This document shows, piece after piece, positions 1 to 10,487 of a stretch of 64,000 bases of DNA. The notes beneath the pieces were generated by a model, which was not told the DNA's origin, ran no database searches, and saw only the letters and a program-made list of their open reading frames with translations. Numbering within the stretch: position 1 is the stretch's first letter; each line of letters begins with the position of its first letter. The stretch is from Orobanche coerulescens. Its lineage: Eukaryota > Streptophyta > Magnoliopsida > Lamiales > Orobanchaceae. A program made the translations under genes and the position numbers. The stretch covers positions 122,011,501 to 122,075,500 of the forward strand of contig CM065804.1 of assembly GCA_033398695.1 (NCBI GenBank), in the 5' to 3' direction.

Positions 1-154
1 AATTTGTTCCTTATTCGATCTTGGTTGTGTACCTCGGACCGTTTTGGGGTTTCCGTACTTCCATTTCGTGTTATTGTTTCCCAGATATCGATTCCTATTG
101 CTTTTATTCTCTTCCCGGATCATTTTCATCATTTTGGGACCCAAGGGGGGTGTG

Positions 155-600
155 GGCCGCGGCACAAGGAATGTGCGCCGCGGCACACTCATTGTCCTTT
201 TTATGGCCGAGCAGTCTGTACCGTGTGCCGCAGCACATGCCGGCAGGGCCGCGGCACACTGCCGAGTCACTGCCGCGGCACACTCGCCCGGGCCGCGGCA
301 CACTCGTGTTGCACTTATCGGCCAAACCTTCTGTACCGTGTGCCGCGGCACATGCCGACGGGGCCACGGCACACTGCCGAGTCACTGCCGCGGCACACTC
401 GCCCGGGCCGCGGCACACTCGTGTTGCACTTATCGGCCAAACCTTCTGTACCGTGTGCCGCGGCACATGCCGACGCGGCCGCGGCACACTGCCGAGTCAC
501 TGCCGCGGCACATTCGTCCGGGCCGCGGCACACTGCCGATCACTGGGCGCAGTTTTGGCCCTGTGCCGCGGCACACTTCGGCTGGGCCGTGGCACACTAT
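155..600 (+). repeat. Cluster of about 16 GC-rich palindromes in LTR A
   Basis: The core TGCCGCGGCACA, or a one-base variant, recurs about 16 times. It alternates with GGCCGCGGCACACT, inside roughly 100-bp higher-order units that include CACTTATCGGCCAAACC. The rest of the LTR is AT-rich. The array is repeated at 7426-7848. It lies upstream of the transcribed part of the LTR, where U3 control elements would be expected. Its function is unknown. Confidence 0.9.
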
Positions 601-1251
601 GCAGTCAGCGTTATAACTGCGTTTTTTCAGGGAGATCCACTCATTTTCTTCCTTTTCTTCAACCATACGAGAGAGAGGGCTTGAGGGGGGAGACTTCCCA
701 TCATCTTTCACTTGGGTGTTTGATTTTCTTCATCTCCTTTCGATCGTGAAGCTCGGATTGTGGATCTAACACGTGTTCTTCGGATCAAATTGCTTGGATC
801 TTCAAGAGGTAATATCTCCTATACCCTAGTATGAATTTGGGGAGGGTTTGGTGGTGATCTTGTCTTTTAATCCGATTTAACTGATGTTGTTGTTAGATTT
901 CGATAGTATACTCGTGACCCTTGGTTCCCTTGTTATTGGATGGGATGAAATCCCGTTATTACACCATTGACCGATTTCAATTCCCTATGCACTCTTGATG
1001 TTCGATGAATTTCCCCAATGGGTAGAATTAGGATTAATTCTTACCTTTCCGCATTATTGAGACTTGTTGTATACCGTTATTGTGTTAGGAACGGATTTGG
1101 GAGGATTGTTCGGACCAAAACCTATTCCTTCGTCGTTTCTTTCGTTTCATCTTATTCAAGGCAACTACATGTATTACATTCCATTATGTATGTTACATTT
1201 TCAAAGTGAATGATGAATTGTGGTTTTCGGGTGCGTGAGTTGTGTTCCTTC

Positions 1252-1468
1252 CACCCGGAGTGTCCGACGGGATGTCTGGGGGTCGATACTAAGGGGTACG
1301 GCCGCGGAAGTGGACTTGGGTGCGTGTGTGGTTGAACTTTCACCTGGAGTGTCCGACGGGATGTCTGGGGGTTGATACTAAGGGGTACGGCCGCGGAAGT
1401 GGTATCCCACCCGGAGCGTTCGACGGGATGTCTGCGGGTCGATACTAAGGGGTACGGCCACGGGATAC
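1252..1468 (+). repeat. Three tandem units in LTR A
   Basis: Units start at 1252, 1341 and 1408, each opening with CACCCGGAG or CACCTGGAG followed by GGGATGTCTG and GATACTAAGGGGTACGGCC. The same three units occur at 8498, 8587 and 8654 in the 3' LTR. No coding content is seen. Confidence 0.88.
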
Positions 1469-2026
1469 CAGTTGTGATTTTGTGATATCGTGATGATTGG
1501 AAACTAGTTTGATTGCCAACGTAGTATTCCGGAATATTTATGGCAAATGATTTCTGATTGAGATGATTGTGTAAAACCGTATATTGTATATAATGTTGTG
1601 TAATTGTGTACTTGCACTAGCTATTCGAATGCTAACCCCTTAAATGGGGGAAATGTGTCTTATGCATTTCAGGTACCGGGAGAGCTGAGGAGCAGGCACG
1701 GGACATGCACGCAAAGGATGGGATGGCTTGATGATGTGGCTCGAGTCTGTATTTTTATGTTTTGTCATTACATTTGTCAAATACTGGAGTTAGACTGTTT
1801 TCTTTTAAACTTGGTTTAAGTCCCCTGCGTGGGCAATGAATTGGTATTTAACCTATGTCTCATGTACTCCATTAAAATGTTTTGGCCGAGGCCACGGCCT
1901 TACTTACTTTTTGAGTGCATCACTTGGGATTACATTGTGGTCTATGTGTCATGTGTTAGCCTGGTAGACCTCACGAGGGTTCTACGGCTTGTAATGTCCC
2001 ATTTGTGAATTGGGGTGTTACATTTA

Positions 2027-2038
2027 TGGTATCGAAGC
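2027..2038 (+). other. Primer-binding site of element A
   Basis: TGGTATCGAAGC lies four bases after the LTR end. It resembles the plant initiator-Met tRNA primer site TGGTATCAGAGC, with two changed bases. The position directly after the LTR supports the call. Confidence 0.8.
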
Positions 2039-2282
2039 TTAGGTTTTGAATACCTAGGCTGTCGGTAATTTTTTGTGTCTGTCAGTTGCGTCATTAGAGT
2101 CAGTCGTTGAGCCTAATATCATCATGCTACCGTCTTTTCGTGCGACCCGTGGCTGTAAGTCTCCTCGAACTCTTATATTTCTGTAATTCGTTTTCTTGCG
2201 TTGTTTAGAATTATGAAATTGTGATACCAACTTTGTTAATTGTGAATCTTTCTGATCTTGTTCTTTTCATTCTTCCTTTAGC

Positions 2283-3470
2283 ATGTTGAGAGGTCGTGGT
2301 AGACCAGCTAGGGGATGCGGCCGAGGCCGTGGTCGGGGTGCTGATAATGAGGAGGTTTCACTTTCTCAGTCCTCTGCGGACTCAGCCTCTCACTCAGTGC
2401 CGTCGGGTAATAATGCCGACGCCGGGACTACTGCCGTACTTCAGCAGTTAGTAGCCCAGCTTGCTCAGATAGCTCAGGGTGGACGCCAAAATCCACCCCC
2501 GACACAGGAAGAGGAAGCTAGTAAGTGGCTTCAGACGGTGACTAAGATGCACCCACCTCGTTTCTCCGGATATTCTGACTCCCTCGGTTGGGAGAATTGG
2601 CTCTTTCAGTTGTCCAGAACCTTCGATGTCGTAGCTTGTCCCGAAGACAGGAGGGTACATATTGCCCAGTACCTCCTGGATAAGGAAGCTGCGGAATGGT
2701 GGGAGGCTGTTGCGCCCAGAGACCATCGAGCTACTTGGGAGGAATTCAAGGCTGCTATGGAAGCAGAATATTGTCCACCGCCAGTTAAGGAGCGCAGAAT
2801 TGTGGAGTTCTTCACCGCTACGCCACAGGATGTGCCTATTTCTCAGGCCATCATTACTTACAATCAGCAGTTGGGTTTTGTGAGAGATCAAGTGAGGACG
2901 GAGGCTGATAAAATCCGTTACTTCAATATGCGCATGAAACCGCATATCAGGCAGAGTATGGCCCCGCTCATGTGTGTCACTTTGAAGAAGTATCAGGATC
3001 GCGCTCTAGCGATCGAGATGGCTGCCCCGGAATCAGAGTTGGGTACCGAGGCCAAGAAACAGAAAACGATTGGCAGCTTTTCAGCCGGCAAGAGTGGCCG
3101 ATATTCGAGAGCGCAGTCTGCCCCTACACCGGAAAAGAGGCCATTTCATCAGGCTGGGGGATCTAAGGGTAATCGTTCAGTTCAGTCCGTTGCTTCTGGT
3201 GGCAGGGTTTGTTTCAACTGCAACCAATATGAGCATTTGATGAAGGATTGCCCTTCTCCTCCAGTTACTTGCTTTACTTGCGGACAGACCGGGCATCGGG
3301 CATCTCATTGTGAGAGAGCCACCAGGGCCGCTAGAGTTCCGACTACTACTGCCGATCAGAGGGATCACAGCACTCCAACTACTCATGTTCCGCAGAGTTC
3401 GGGTCGTGGTAGAGGTCGGGGTCAGCCGGATCGCCGTACAGCATCGATTTCGGGTTCAGTTCACCCTTGA
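2283..3470 (+). CDS. gag: Gag polyprotein of element A
   Basis: Gag is the capsid/nucleocapsid protein that packages retrotransposon RNA. This 395-residue frame is open from ATG to stop. The N-terminus is Gly/Arg-rich. A retrotransposon gag core follows around residues 95-240, with the typical WW-E-A and F-x-Y-P-P-P type motifs. Two CCHC zinc knuckles lie near residues 315-350 (CFNCNQYEHLMKDC and CFTCGQTGHRASHC); the first lacks the usual Gly before His. The C-terminal tail is again Gly/Arg-rich. The stop at 3468-3470 sits directly before the pol frame, with no overlap. It is the only intact frame of A. Confidence 0.92.
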   Translation: MLRGRGRPARGCGRGRGRGADNEEVSLSQSSADSASHSVPSGNNADAGTTAVLQQLVAQLAQIAQGGRQNPPPTQEEEASKWLQTVTKMHPPRFSGYSDSLGWENWLFQLSRTFDVVACPEDRRVHIAQYLLDKEAAEWWEAVAPRDHRATWEEFKAAMEAEYCPPPVKERRIVEFFTATPQDVPISQAIITYNQQLGFVRDQVRTEADKIRYFNMRMKPHIRQSMAPLMCVTLKKYQDRALAIEMAAPESELGTEAKKQKTIGSFSAGKSGRYSRAQSAPTPEKRPFHQAGGSKGNRSVQSVASGGRVCFNCNQYEHLMKDCPSPPVTCFTCGQTGHRASHCERATRAARVPTTTADQRDHSTPTTHVPQSSGRGRGRGQPDRRTASISGSVHP

Positions 3471-6400
3471 TTGTATCAGATGAGGTGCACAGAGGAGGCA
3501 AACGTTCCGGTGGCATCAGGTACCACTCAGATCCTTACTCATCCAGTTTCAGTGCTTTTTGATTCGTGTGCTACCCATTCCTTTATTGCATCAGATTGTG
3601 TGAGTCGTATTGGCTTTGACTGCTTGTTTGAGTGTGAACCATTTGTAGTGGGTACGCCCAGCGGGGAATGTATGGTTGGGGACCGGGAAGTTAGGGATTG
3701 CCAAGTGAGGATCGGGAGCCAGGATTGGCCCTCGAATCTCATTGTGATAGACCTTAAGGGTGAGGATTTGATCCTCGGGGACGATTGGTTGGATCGTCAC
3801 GGTGCTATCATGAACTATCGGACTCGTACTATCTCGATAGTGGCCGAGGACGGCACCGAGCATACCCTCGTCGGTTGTAAGCCGGGTAGATCGGGGAGTG
3901 TGATTAGCGCCTTGAAGGCGATGAAACTTCTGAACCAGGGTTGTGTCGGCTACTGGTGTTACGCTCTGAAGGCGGAAGATGGTGGAGTTGATTTGTCGTC
4001 AATTCCAGTTGTTAGTGAATACCCCGACGTATTTCCGGATGACTTGTCGGGATTACCACTGCAGCGAGAGGTTGAATTTCCTATTGATCTAGAGCCGAAT
4101 GCGGCCCCTATTTCTCGAGCGTCGTACCGTATGGCACCGTCGGAGATGTTAGAATTGAAGAATCAGTTGGGAGAGTTGTTAGATAAAGGGTATATTCGAC
4201 CGAGCGCATCGCCTTGGGGTGCGCCCATACTTTTTGTTAAGAAGAAGGATGGATCGCTTCGTTTATGCATCGATCATCGAGAATTAAACAAGTGACCATC
4301 AAAAATAAATACCCTTTACCCCGGATTGACGACTTGTTCGATCAGCTTCAGGGGGCGACAGTCTTTTCGAAGATTGATTTGCGATCGGGCTACTACCAGT
4401 TGAGGATTCGGGACATCGATATACCGAAAGCTGCCTTTCGGACGAGATATGGCCATTACGAGTTTGTGGTTATGCCTTTCGGACTAACCAATGCACCAGC
4501 AGTGTTCATGCAGTTGATGAACAAAGTTTTTATTGAATATTTGGACAAATTTGTAGTCGTATTTATCGATGACATTCTGATCTATTCACGGAGTTGGGGG
4601 GAGCACGCCTTACATCTCCGGATTGTCTTAGACATTTTGAGAGCTGAGCAGTTGTATGCGAAGTTCTCTAAGTGTGAGTTTTGGCTCGAAGAAGTGATGT
4701 TCCTCGGGCATGTGATTTCAGCAGAGGGAGTTCGGGTAGATACGTAGAAGATAGACGCAGTGATGGCTTGGGAGCCGTATAAGAATGTGAAGGAGGTGAG
4801 GAGTTTTCTGGGTCTCGTCGGTTATTACCGTAGATATGTTGAAGGGTTTTCTAAGATCGCTAGACCACTCACTCAGTTGCTCCAGAAGACTCAGAAATTC
4901 GAGTGGACTGCAGACAGACAGAATAGTTTTGATGAGTTGAAGAGGCGACTAACTACCGCACCCGTGTTAGCATTGCCTCAGGGGAACGAAGATTTCGTGG
5001 TATATAGTGATGCTTCGGGCCTCGGACTCGGATGCGTTTTGATGCAGAGAGATAGGGTTATTGCTTATGCATCCCGCCAGTTGAAACCGTATGAGGCGAA
5101 TTACCCCACGCACGATTTGGAGTTAGCTGCGGTCGTTTTCGCCTTAAAGATCTGGAGGCGTTATCTCTATGGGTCGTCGTGTAAGATATTTACGGATCAC
5201 AAGAGTTTGAAGTATATCTTCAGTCAAAAAGAGTTGAACATGAGACAACGTATGTGGTTGGAGCTAATTAAAGATTACGACCTCGAGATACTTTATCATC
5301 CGGGTAAGGCTAACGTAGTGGCTGATGCGTTGAGCCGAAAGCCGGTGGCGTTACAGATGTTAGAGGTACTTACACCGTAGAGTAGGATCCGGCGGGATTT
5401 TATTTGTCAAAATATCGAGGTTTGAGTTCAGAGAGTTCAGGGTCAGTTATGTGCGTTGGAGATCACTTCGTCCTTGACTAACGATATCAAGGCGAAACAG
5501 TATGATGATCCGTTTTTGGTCCAGCTGAGGGAGGATGTGAGGAAGGGGAAAGCCACTGGATTTGTGGTTCAGGGTGACGGAGTTTTGAGATTTCGCGGCA
5601 GACTATGTATACCGAATGTTATTGAGCTGAGACAGAAGATCTTAAGTGAAGCTCATACCACACCGTACTCCACACATCCTGGTACGAGTAAAATGTACAA
5701 GGATGTGAGGAGTAACTACTGGTGGAGTAATTTGAAGACAGACGTTAGCGATTTTGTGTTGAGATCTTTGACCGTCAGCAGGTTAAGATCGAGCATCAGC
5801 GGCCCGCGGGGCTTTTGCGACCACTTCCTATCCCGGAGTGGAAATGGGAGGATATTTCTATGGATTTCATTACCAGTATGCCTAGGACTCGGACTGGAAT
5901 GAACATGATTTGGGGATCGACTGACCAAATCAGCTCATTTTCTGGGTATTAAGGACACTTGGGGGCTAGAGAGACTGGCACGAGTGTTTATTGCAGAGAT
6001 CGTGAGATTGCATGGGACTCCTAAGAGTATTGTTTCGGATCGTGATGGTCGGTTTATATCACATCTTTGGCAGGCCGTTCATAGGGCCTTAGGGACCGAG
6101 CTGAAACTCAGTACATCCTACCACCCTCAGACTGACGGACAGTCAGAGCGGACGATCCAGATGTTGGAGGATATGTTGAGAGCCTGTGCTTTAGATTGGA
6201 AGGATGATTGGGAGTCGCACTTCCCGTTGATCGAGTTCACGTACAACAATAGTTGGCACGCCTCGATTAAAATGGCACCAGGCATTGTATGGGAGGAGGT
6301 GCAGATCGCCGTTGTGTTGGGATGATGCATCCGAGCTGTGTGGTACCGAGCCCGGTATGGTAGTTGAGACGAGAGAGAAGATTGCCCTGATTCGCGATAG

Positions 6401-6890
6401 ATTGGTGACGGCCCAGAGCTGGCAGAAGTCTTATGCCGATACACGTCGCCGACCGTTGGAGTTTGAGGTAGGAGACCATGTGTTGCTTAAGGTGTCGCCG
6501 ACACGGGGAGTTTACCGCTTCGGTCGGAAGGGTAAACTTAGTCCCAGATTTATTGGGCCATTCGTGATTTTAGATAGAGTTGGAGAGCTTGCGTATCGGT
6601 TAGGCTTGCCGCCGTCCCTGAGCCACGTGCATAACGTATTTCATGTTTCCCAGCTTAGGAAGTACGTACCGGACCCTAGCCATATTATTGATTTTGGAGA
6701 GATGGAGTTGGGGCCCGACATTACCTTCGAGGAGAGGCCGATTCAGATCGTAGAGCGTCGGGTGAAGCAACTGAGGCACAAAACCATTCCTTTGGTTAAA
6801 GTGCAATGGTCGAGGCATGGGTCCTAGGAAGCCACGTGGGAAACGGAAGAGAGTATGAGATCGAGATACCCCGAGTTATTCGTGTTGTAA
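3471..6890 (+). pseudogene. pol: Broken pol of element A (PR-RT-RNase H-IN-chromodomain)
   Basis: This region encodes the replication enzymes of A in pieces. The aspartic protease is near 3560-3600; its motif reads DSCATHSF, with Cys where families have Gly. RT follows from about 4020, with the FIDDILIYS catalytic motif near 4560-4590. RNase H starts with the YSDAS motif near 5005. The integrase H-x-H half zinc site is near 5650-5690, the core at 5860-6290, and a C-terminal tail ends in EATWE at 6828-6842. Breaks seen: one-base loss near 4292, TAG at 4745 and 5378, one-base loss near 5775 with loss of both zinc-site Cys, a small deletion near 5912, a 5-bp loss near 6276 and TAG at 6825. The true end is TAA at 6888-6890. 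Confidence 0.93.
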
Positions 6891-6907
6891 GTTTCAGGAC
6901 GAAACTT
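6889..6907 (+). other. Hairpin upstream of polypurine tract, element A
   Basis: A perfect 7-bp inverted repeat, AAGTTTC / GAAACTT, encloses the loop AGGAC. It starts in the pol stop codon and ends 7 bp before the purine tract. Equivalent hairpins are found in B', B, C and D. Confidence 0.7.
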
Positions 6908-6913
6908 ATTTTT

Positions 6914-6925
6914 AGGGGGAGATAA
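6914..6925 (+). other. Polypurine tract of element A
   Basis: AGGGGGAGATAA lies immediately before the first base of the 3' LTR (TGTAATATCC at 6926). This is the usual place for the plus-strand primer in LTR retrotransposons. Confidence 0.8.
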
Positions 6926-9268
6926 TGTAATATCCGTGTTTTCTATTTTTGGTAATTTCTATTTTCGGTGTATATTCGTTTCGGACAACTCGCTTGGCAC
7001 TGTTTTGGAATTCTGAATCTATTTTGTTCTTGGAGTTTCTCTGTTGGGATAAGTCTCGATGAAGTTTTTACGTAATTTCATCTTGAGTTATATTTTATCG
7101 CATGTGTATTCGATTCTCGTTAAACTCGTTCGATTTCGTCATTTTCCTACTTCCTTGAGTTCGTATGACTGGGTAGAGCATGTTGTGAATTTCGGATTGT
7201 TAATCCGACGTTGTATCGTGATTTTCGGATGTTTGGGCCGTTTTTGTAATTTCCTATAAGTTTAGGGAATTTGTTCCTTATTCGATCTTGGTTGTGTACC
7301 TCGGACCGTTTTGGGGTTTCCGTACTTCCATTTCGTGTTATTGTTTCCCAGATATCGATTCCTATTGTTTTTATTCTATTCCCGGATCATTTTTCATCAT
7401 TTTGGGACCCAAGGGGGGTGTGGGCCACGGCACAAGGAATGTGCGCCACGGCACACTCATTGTCCAGCTTTTGGCCGAGCAGTCTGTACCGTGTGCCGCG
7501 GCACATGCCGGCAGGGCCGCGGCACACTGCCGAGTCACTGCCGCGGCACACTCGCTCGGGCCGCGGCACACTCGTGTTGCACTTATCGGCCAAACCTTCT
7601 GTACCGTGTGCCGCGGCACATGCCGACGGGGCCGCGGCACACTGCCGAGTCACTGCCGCGGCACACTCGCCCGGGCCGCGGCACACTCGTGTTGCACTTA
7701 TCGGCCAAACCTTTTGTACCGTGTGCCGCGGCACACTGCCGAGTCACTGCCGCGGCACATTCGTCCGGGCCGCGGCACACTGCCGATCACTGGGCGCAGT
7801 TTTGGCCCTGTGCCGCGGCACACTTCGGCTGGGCCGCGGCACACTATGCAGTCAGCGTTATAACTTCATTTTTTCAGCGAGATTCACTCATTTTCTTCCT
7901 TTTCTTCAACATACGAGAGAGAGGGCTTGAGGGGGGAGACTTCCCATCATCTTTCACTTGGGTGTTTGATTTTCTTCATCTCCTTTCGATCGTGAAGCTC
8001 GGATTGTGGATCTAACACGTGTTCTTCGGATCAAATTGCTTGGATCTTCAAGAGGTAAGATCTCCTATACCCTAGTATGAATTTGGGGAGAGTTTGGTGG
8101 TGATCTTGTCTTTTAATCCGATTTAACCGATGTTGTTGTTAGATTTCGATAGTATACTCGTGACCCTTGGTTCCCTTGTTATTGGATAGGATGAAATCCC
8201 ATTATTACACCGTTGACCGATTTCAATTCCCTATGCACTCTTGATGTTCGATGAATTTCCCCAACGGGTAGAATTAGGATTAATTCTTACCTTTCCGCGT
8301 TATTGAGACTTGTTGTATACCGTTATTGTGTTAGGAACGGATTTGGGAGGATTGTTCGGACCAAAACCTATTCCTTCGTCGTTTCCTTCATTTCGTCTTA
8401 TTCAAGGCAAGTACATGTATTACATTCCGTTATGTATGTTACATTTTCAAAGTGAATGATGAATTATGGTTTTCGGGTGCGTGAGTTGTGTTCCTTCCAC
8501 CCGGAGTGTCCGACGGGATGTCTGGGGGTCGATACTAAGGGGTACGGCCGCGGAAGTGGACTTGGGTGCCTGTGTGGTTGAACTTCCACCCGGAGTGTCC
8601 GAAGGGATGTCTGGGGGTCGATACTAAGGAGTACGGCCGCGGAAGTGGTATCCCACCCGGAGCGTTCGACGGGATGTCTGCGGGTCGATACTAAGGGGTA
8701 CGGCCACGGGATACCAGTTGTGATTTTGTGATATCGTGATGATTGGAAACTAGTTTGATTGTCAACGTAGTATTCCAGAATATTTATGGCAAATGATTTC
8801 TGATTGAGATGATTGTGTAAAACCGTATATTGTATATAATGTTGTGTAATTGTGTACTTGCACTAGCTATTCGAATGCTAACCCCTTAAATGAGGGAAAT
8901 GCGTCTTATGCATTTCAGGTACCGGGAGAGCTGAGGAGCAGGCACGGGACATGCACGCAAAGGATGGGTTGGCTTGATGATGTGGCTCAAGTCTGTATTT
9001 TTATGTTTTGTCATTGCATTTGTCAAATACTGGAGTTAGACTGTTTTCTTTTAAACTTCGTTTAAGTCCCCTGCGTGGGCAATGAATTGGTATTTAACAT
9101 ATGTCTCATGTACTCCGTTAAAATGTTTTGGCCGAGGCCACGGCCTTACTTACTTTTTGAGTGCATCACTTGGGATTACATTGTGGTCTATGTGTCATGT
9201 GTTAGCCTGGTAGACCTCACGAGGGTTCTACGGCGTGTAATGTCCCATTTGTGAATTGGGGTGTTACA
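6926..9268 (+). repeat. 3' LTR of element A
   Basis: This complete LTR runs from TGTAATATCC to GGTGTTACA, 2343 bp. It matches 1-2022 with scattered substitutions and a 21-bp deletion in the palindrome cluster. The palindromes are at 7426-7848 and the three tandem units at 8498-8714. After 9268 the sequence continues into Z without any LTR match. Confidence 0.94.
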
Positions 9269-10039
9269 GAACCGTAGTAGTTTGTTCTAATTTTCTGCCT
9301 ATCCCCTTATGTCTGTTGCAGTCCGTCTTTTCCTATCTTTCAATGTCCTCATACATCTCACAGAGCCCCGCGAGAATTTCCGACTCCATTTTCTCACCGG
9401 AGTGTAAATCGAACTTGCCGCTACTTCAATTAAATCTACTCTTACGTCCGGCTCGTCCTTTTCTCATAGATCTCATAGCAAAGCCCCGCGAGAATTTCCG
9501 ACTCCCTTTTCTCACCATAGTGTGCCTCTGCTTCAACCGACTCCCTTTTCTCACCGGAGTGTGCCTTTGCTTCAATTAAATACTCTTACGTCCTGCTCAT
9601 TCCAATTGCTTCGTAAGTAACTAAAAATTTTATTATTTCCTGCCCTAATCCAGACTAGATAATCTTTTTCCTCAAACCGCTTCACGCACCCCGCGAGCTC
9701 CTGCTTTGATTCTTCATCGGCTGGTGAGTTCTAACTATCATTACGACTAATCTTCATTCTCTTTCCCTGCTTTTTTCCAACGGTTTGATGGGTAGTTGAT
9801 TTTTCTTTTGTTCATTTTTTTCTGGGTTTTGATTTTTGGAAAATCTGAAAAATTTTAAAAAATATTGTGGTATTCAATGAGAACTATGGCTAGTGTTTCT
9901 GCAAATATGATGAAACTTTTAAGGCTTATCAATGAGAAACCATCTGCTAGTGTTTCTGCAAATATGGCAGGTATTCAACCCATCTTTTTTTAATAATAAT
10001 GTGTTTTTCAACTTGCATTTTCAAAAATTCTTATGTGCT

Positions 10040-10150
10040 AAAACTGGTTCTTGTGTCCATAATGTTGCGTTGGGATGGATCATTGACTCTGGTGCTAATC
10101 AACATATATGTGTGTTTCTACTAAGAATATGTTTAATGTTGTTGATATTT
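10040..10150 (+). pseudogene. Copia-type aspartic protease fragment inside Z
   Basis: The frame around 10065-10102 reads ALGWIIDSGANQH, the active-site block of Ty1/copia proteases (DSGA at 10085-10096). The sequence after it, read in an adjacent frame, gives STKNMFNVVDIS, also typical of copia protease regions. No other copia domain is next to it, so this is a fragment. The same block lies at 19340-19440 in Z copy 2. Confidence 0.6.
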
Positions 10151-10307
10151 CTAGTCTTATGTTGATGTTTCTACTAAGAATATGTTTACTGTTATTGATA
10201 TTTCAAGGAAAAAATATAGTTTTTCTTGATCTAAAGGGACCACTGCTCAGTTTCTTTTTTTGGTGTTCGTATGATATGTTTCTCGATATAATATCGTGAT
10301 TCTACAG

Positions 10308-10428
10308 TTTTTTGCCGAAGCAGGATTTCCACGTCCGAGTAGGAGAAATCCTTTAGATCATTTCCTGCGCTGCATTAACTCGGATTTTGACGTCGTGACA
10401 GCCACACTAAAAGGCTCACAAAGACTTG
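10308..10428 (+). pseudogene. Captured exon of an ABCG (WBC-type) half transporter
   Basis: ABCG half transporters export lipids and other compounds across the plasma membrane. After the acceptor-like TCTACAG, the frame reads FFAEAGFP, then [19 protein letters not shown] and [11 protein letters not shown] recognise this as the cytosolic stretch after the nucleotide-binding domain of plant ABCG11/12/15-type proteins. A GTGTATG donor-like sequence follows at 10429. Only this one exon of about 40 codons is present, so it cannot make a transporter. Copy 2 (19593-19713) keeps NPSDHF where this copy has NPLDHF. Captured introns imply a DNA-level capture. Confidence 0.78.
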
Positions 10429-10487
10429 GTGTATGAATCCAATATTTACTGTTTCCGTTTATTGTCATTTTCTTGCTTTGAGTTAAC

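Larger units (their letters stand above)
1..2022 (+). repeat. 5' LTR of element A (left end missing)
   Basis: Position 1 matches 7268 in the 3' LTR and the match runs to the terminal TGTTACA at 2016-2022. The main length difference is a 21-bp deletion in the 3' copy, inside the palindrome-rich zone near 465. The LTR holds a palindrome cluster (155-600) and three tandem units of about 65-90 bp (1252-1468). Several open frames of 190-240 codons cross it, but they are by-products of the repeats. Confidence 0.93.
1..9268 (+). mobile_element. Ty3/gypsy chromovirus A (Tekay/Del-like), 5' LTR cut by window edge
   Basis: This is an LTR retrotransposon with two near-identical long LTRs (1-2022 and 6926-9268), a primer-binding site, gag, a broken pol and a polypurine tract. 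The order PR-RT-RNase H-integrase and a C-terminal chromodomain-type tail place it in the Ty3/gypsy chromoviruses. The 2.3-kb LTR and tail sequence suggest the Tekay/Del clade (family knowledge). About 340 bp of the 5' LTR lie outside the window. Pol has several frameshifts and stops, so this copy cannot be autonomous. Downstream it abuts Z at 9269; the 5-bp target duplication cannot be checked because the left flank is missing. Confidence 0.93.
9269..10487 (+). mobile_element. Element Z, copy 1 (fragment with captured sequence)
   Basis: This segment matches 18557-19770 almost base for base. It starts with GAACCGTAGTAG, which in copy 2 follows subterminal ACATCGGTT/AACCGATGT inverted repeats, so Z is probably a DNA transposon whose left end lies beyond element A. 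It contains direct repeats of CCCCGCGAGAATTTCCGACT (9367 and 9483), a copia-type protease motif and an ABCG exon. It ends inside Z at a junction with pol B' that shares only the bases GTTA/ATTA. Confidence 0.75.

Noticed and set aside
4..749. Several overlapping frames of 190-240 codons, Cys/His/Arg-rich, in LTR A
   Set aside because: They arise because the palindromic repeat units lack stop codons in many frames on both strands. The same text appears in several frames, and the region is an LTR.
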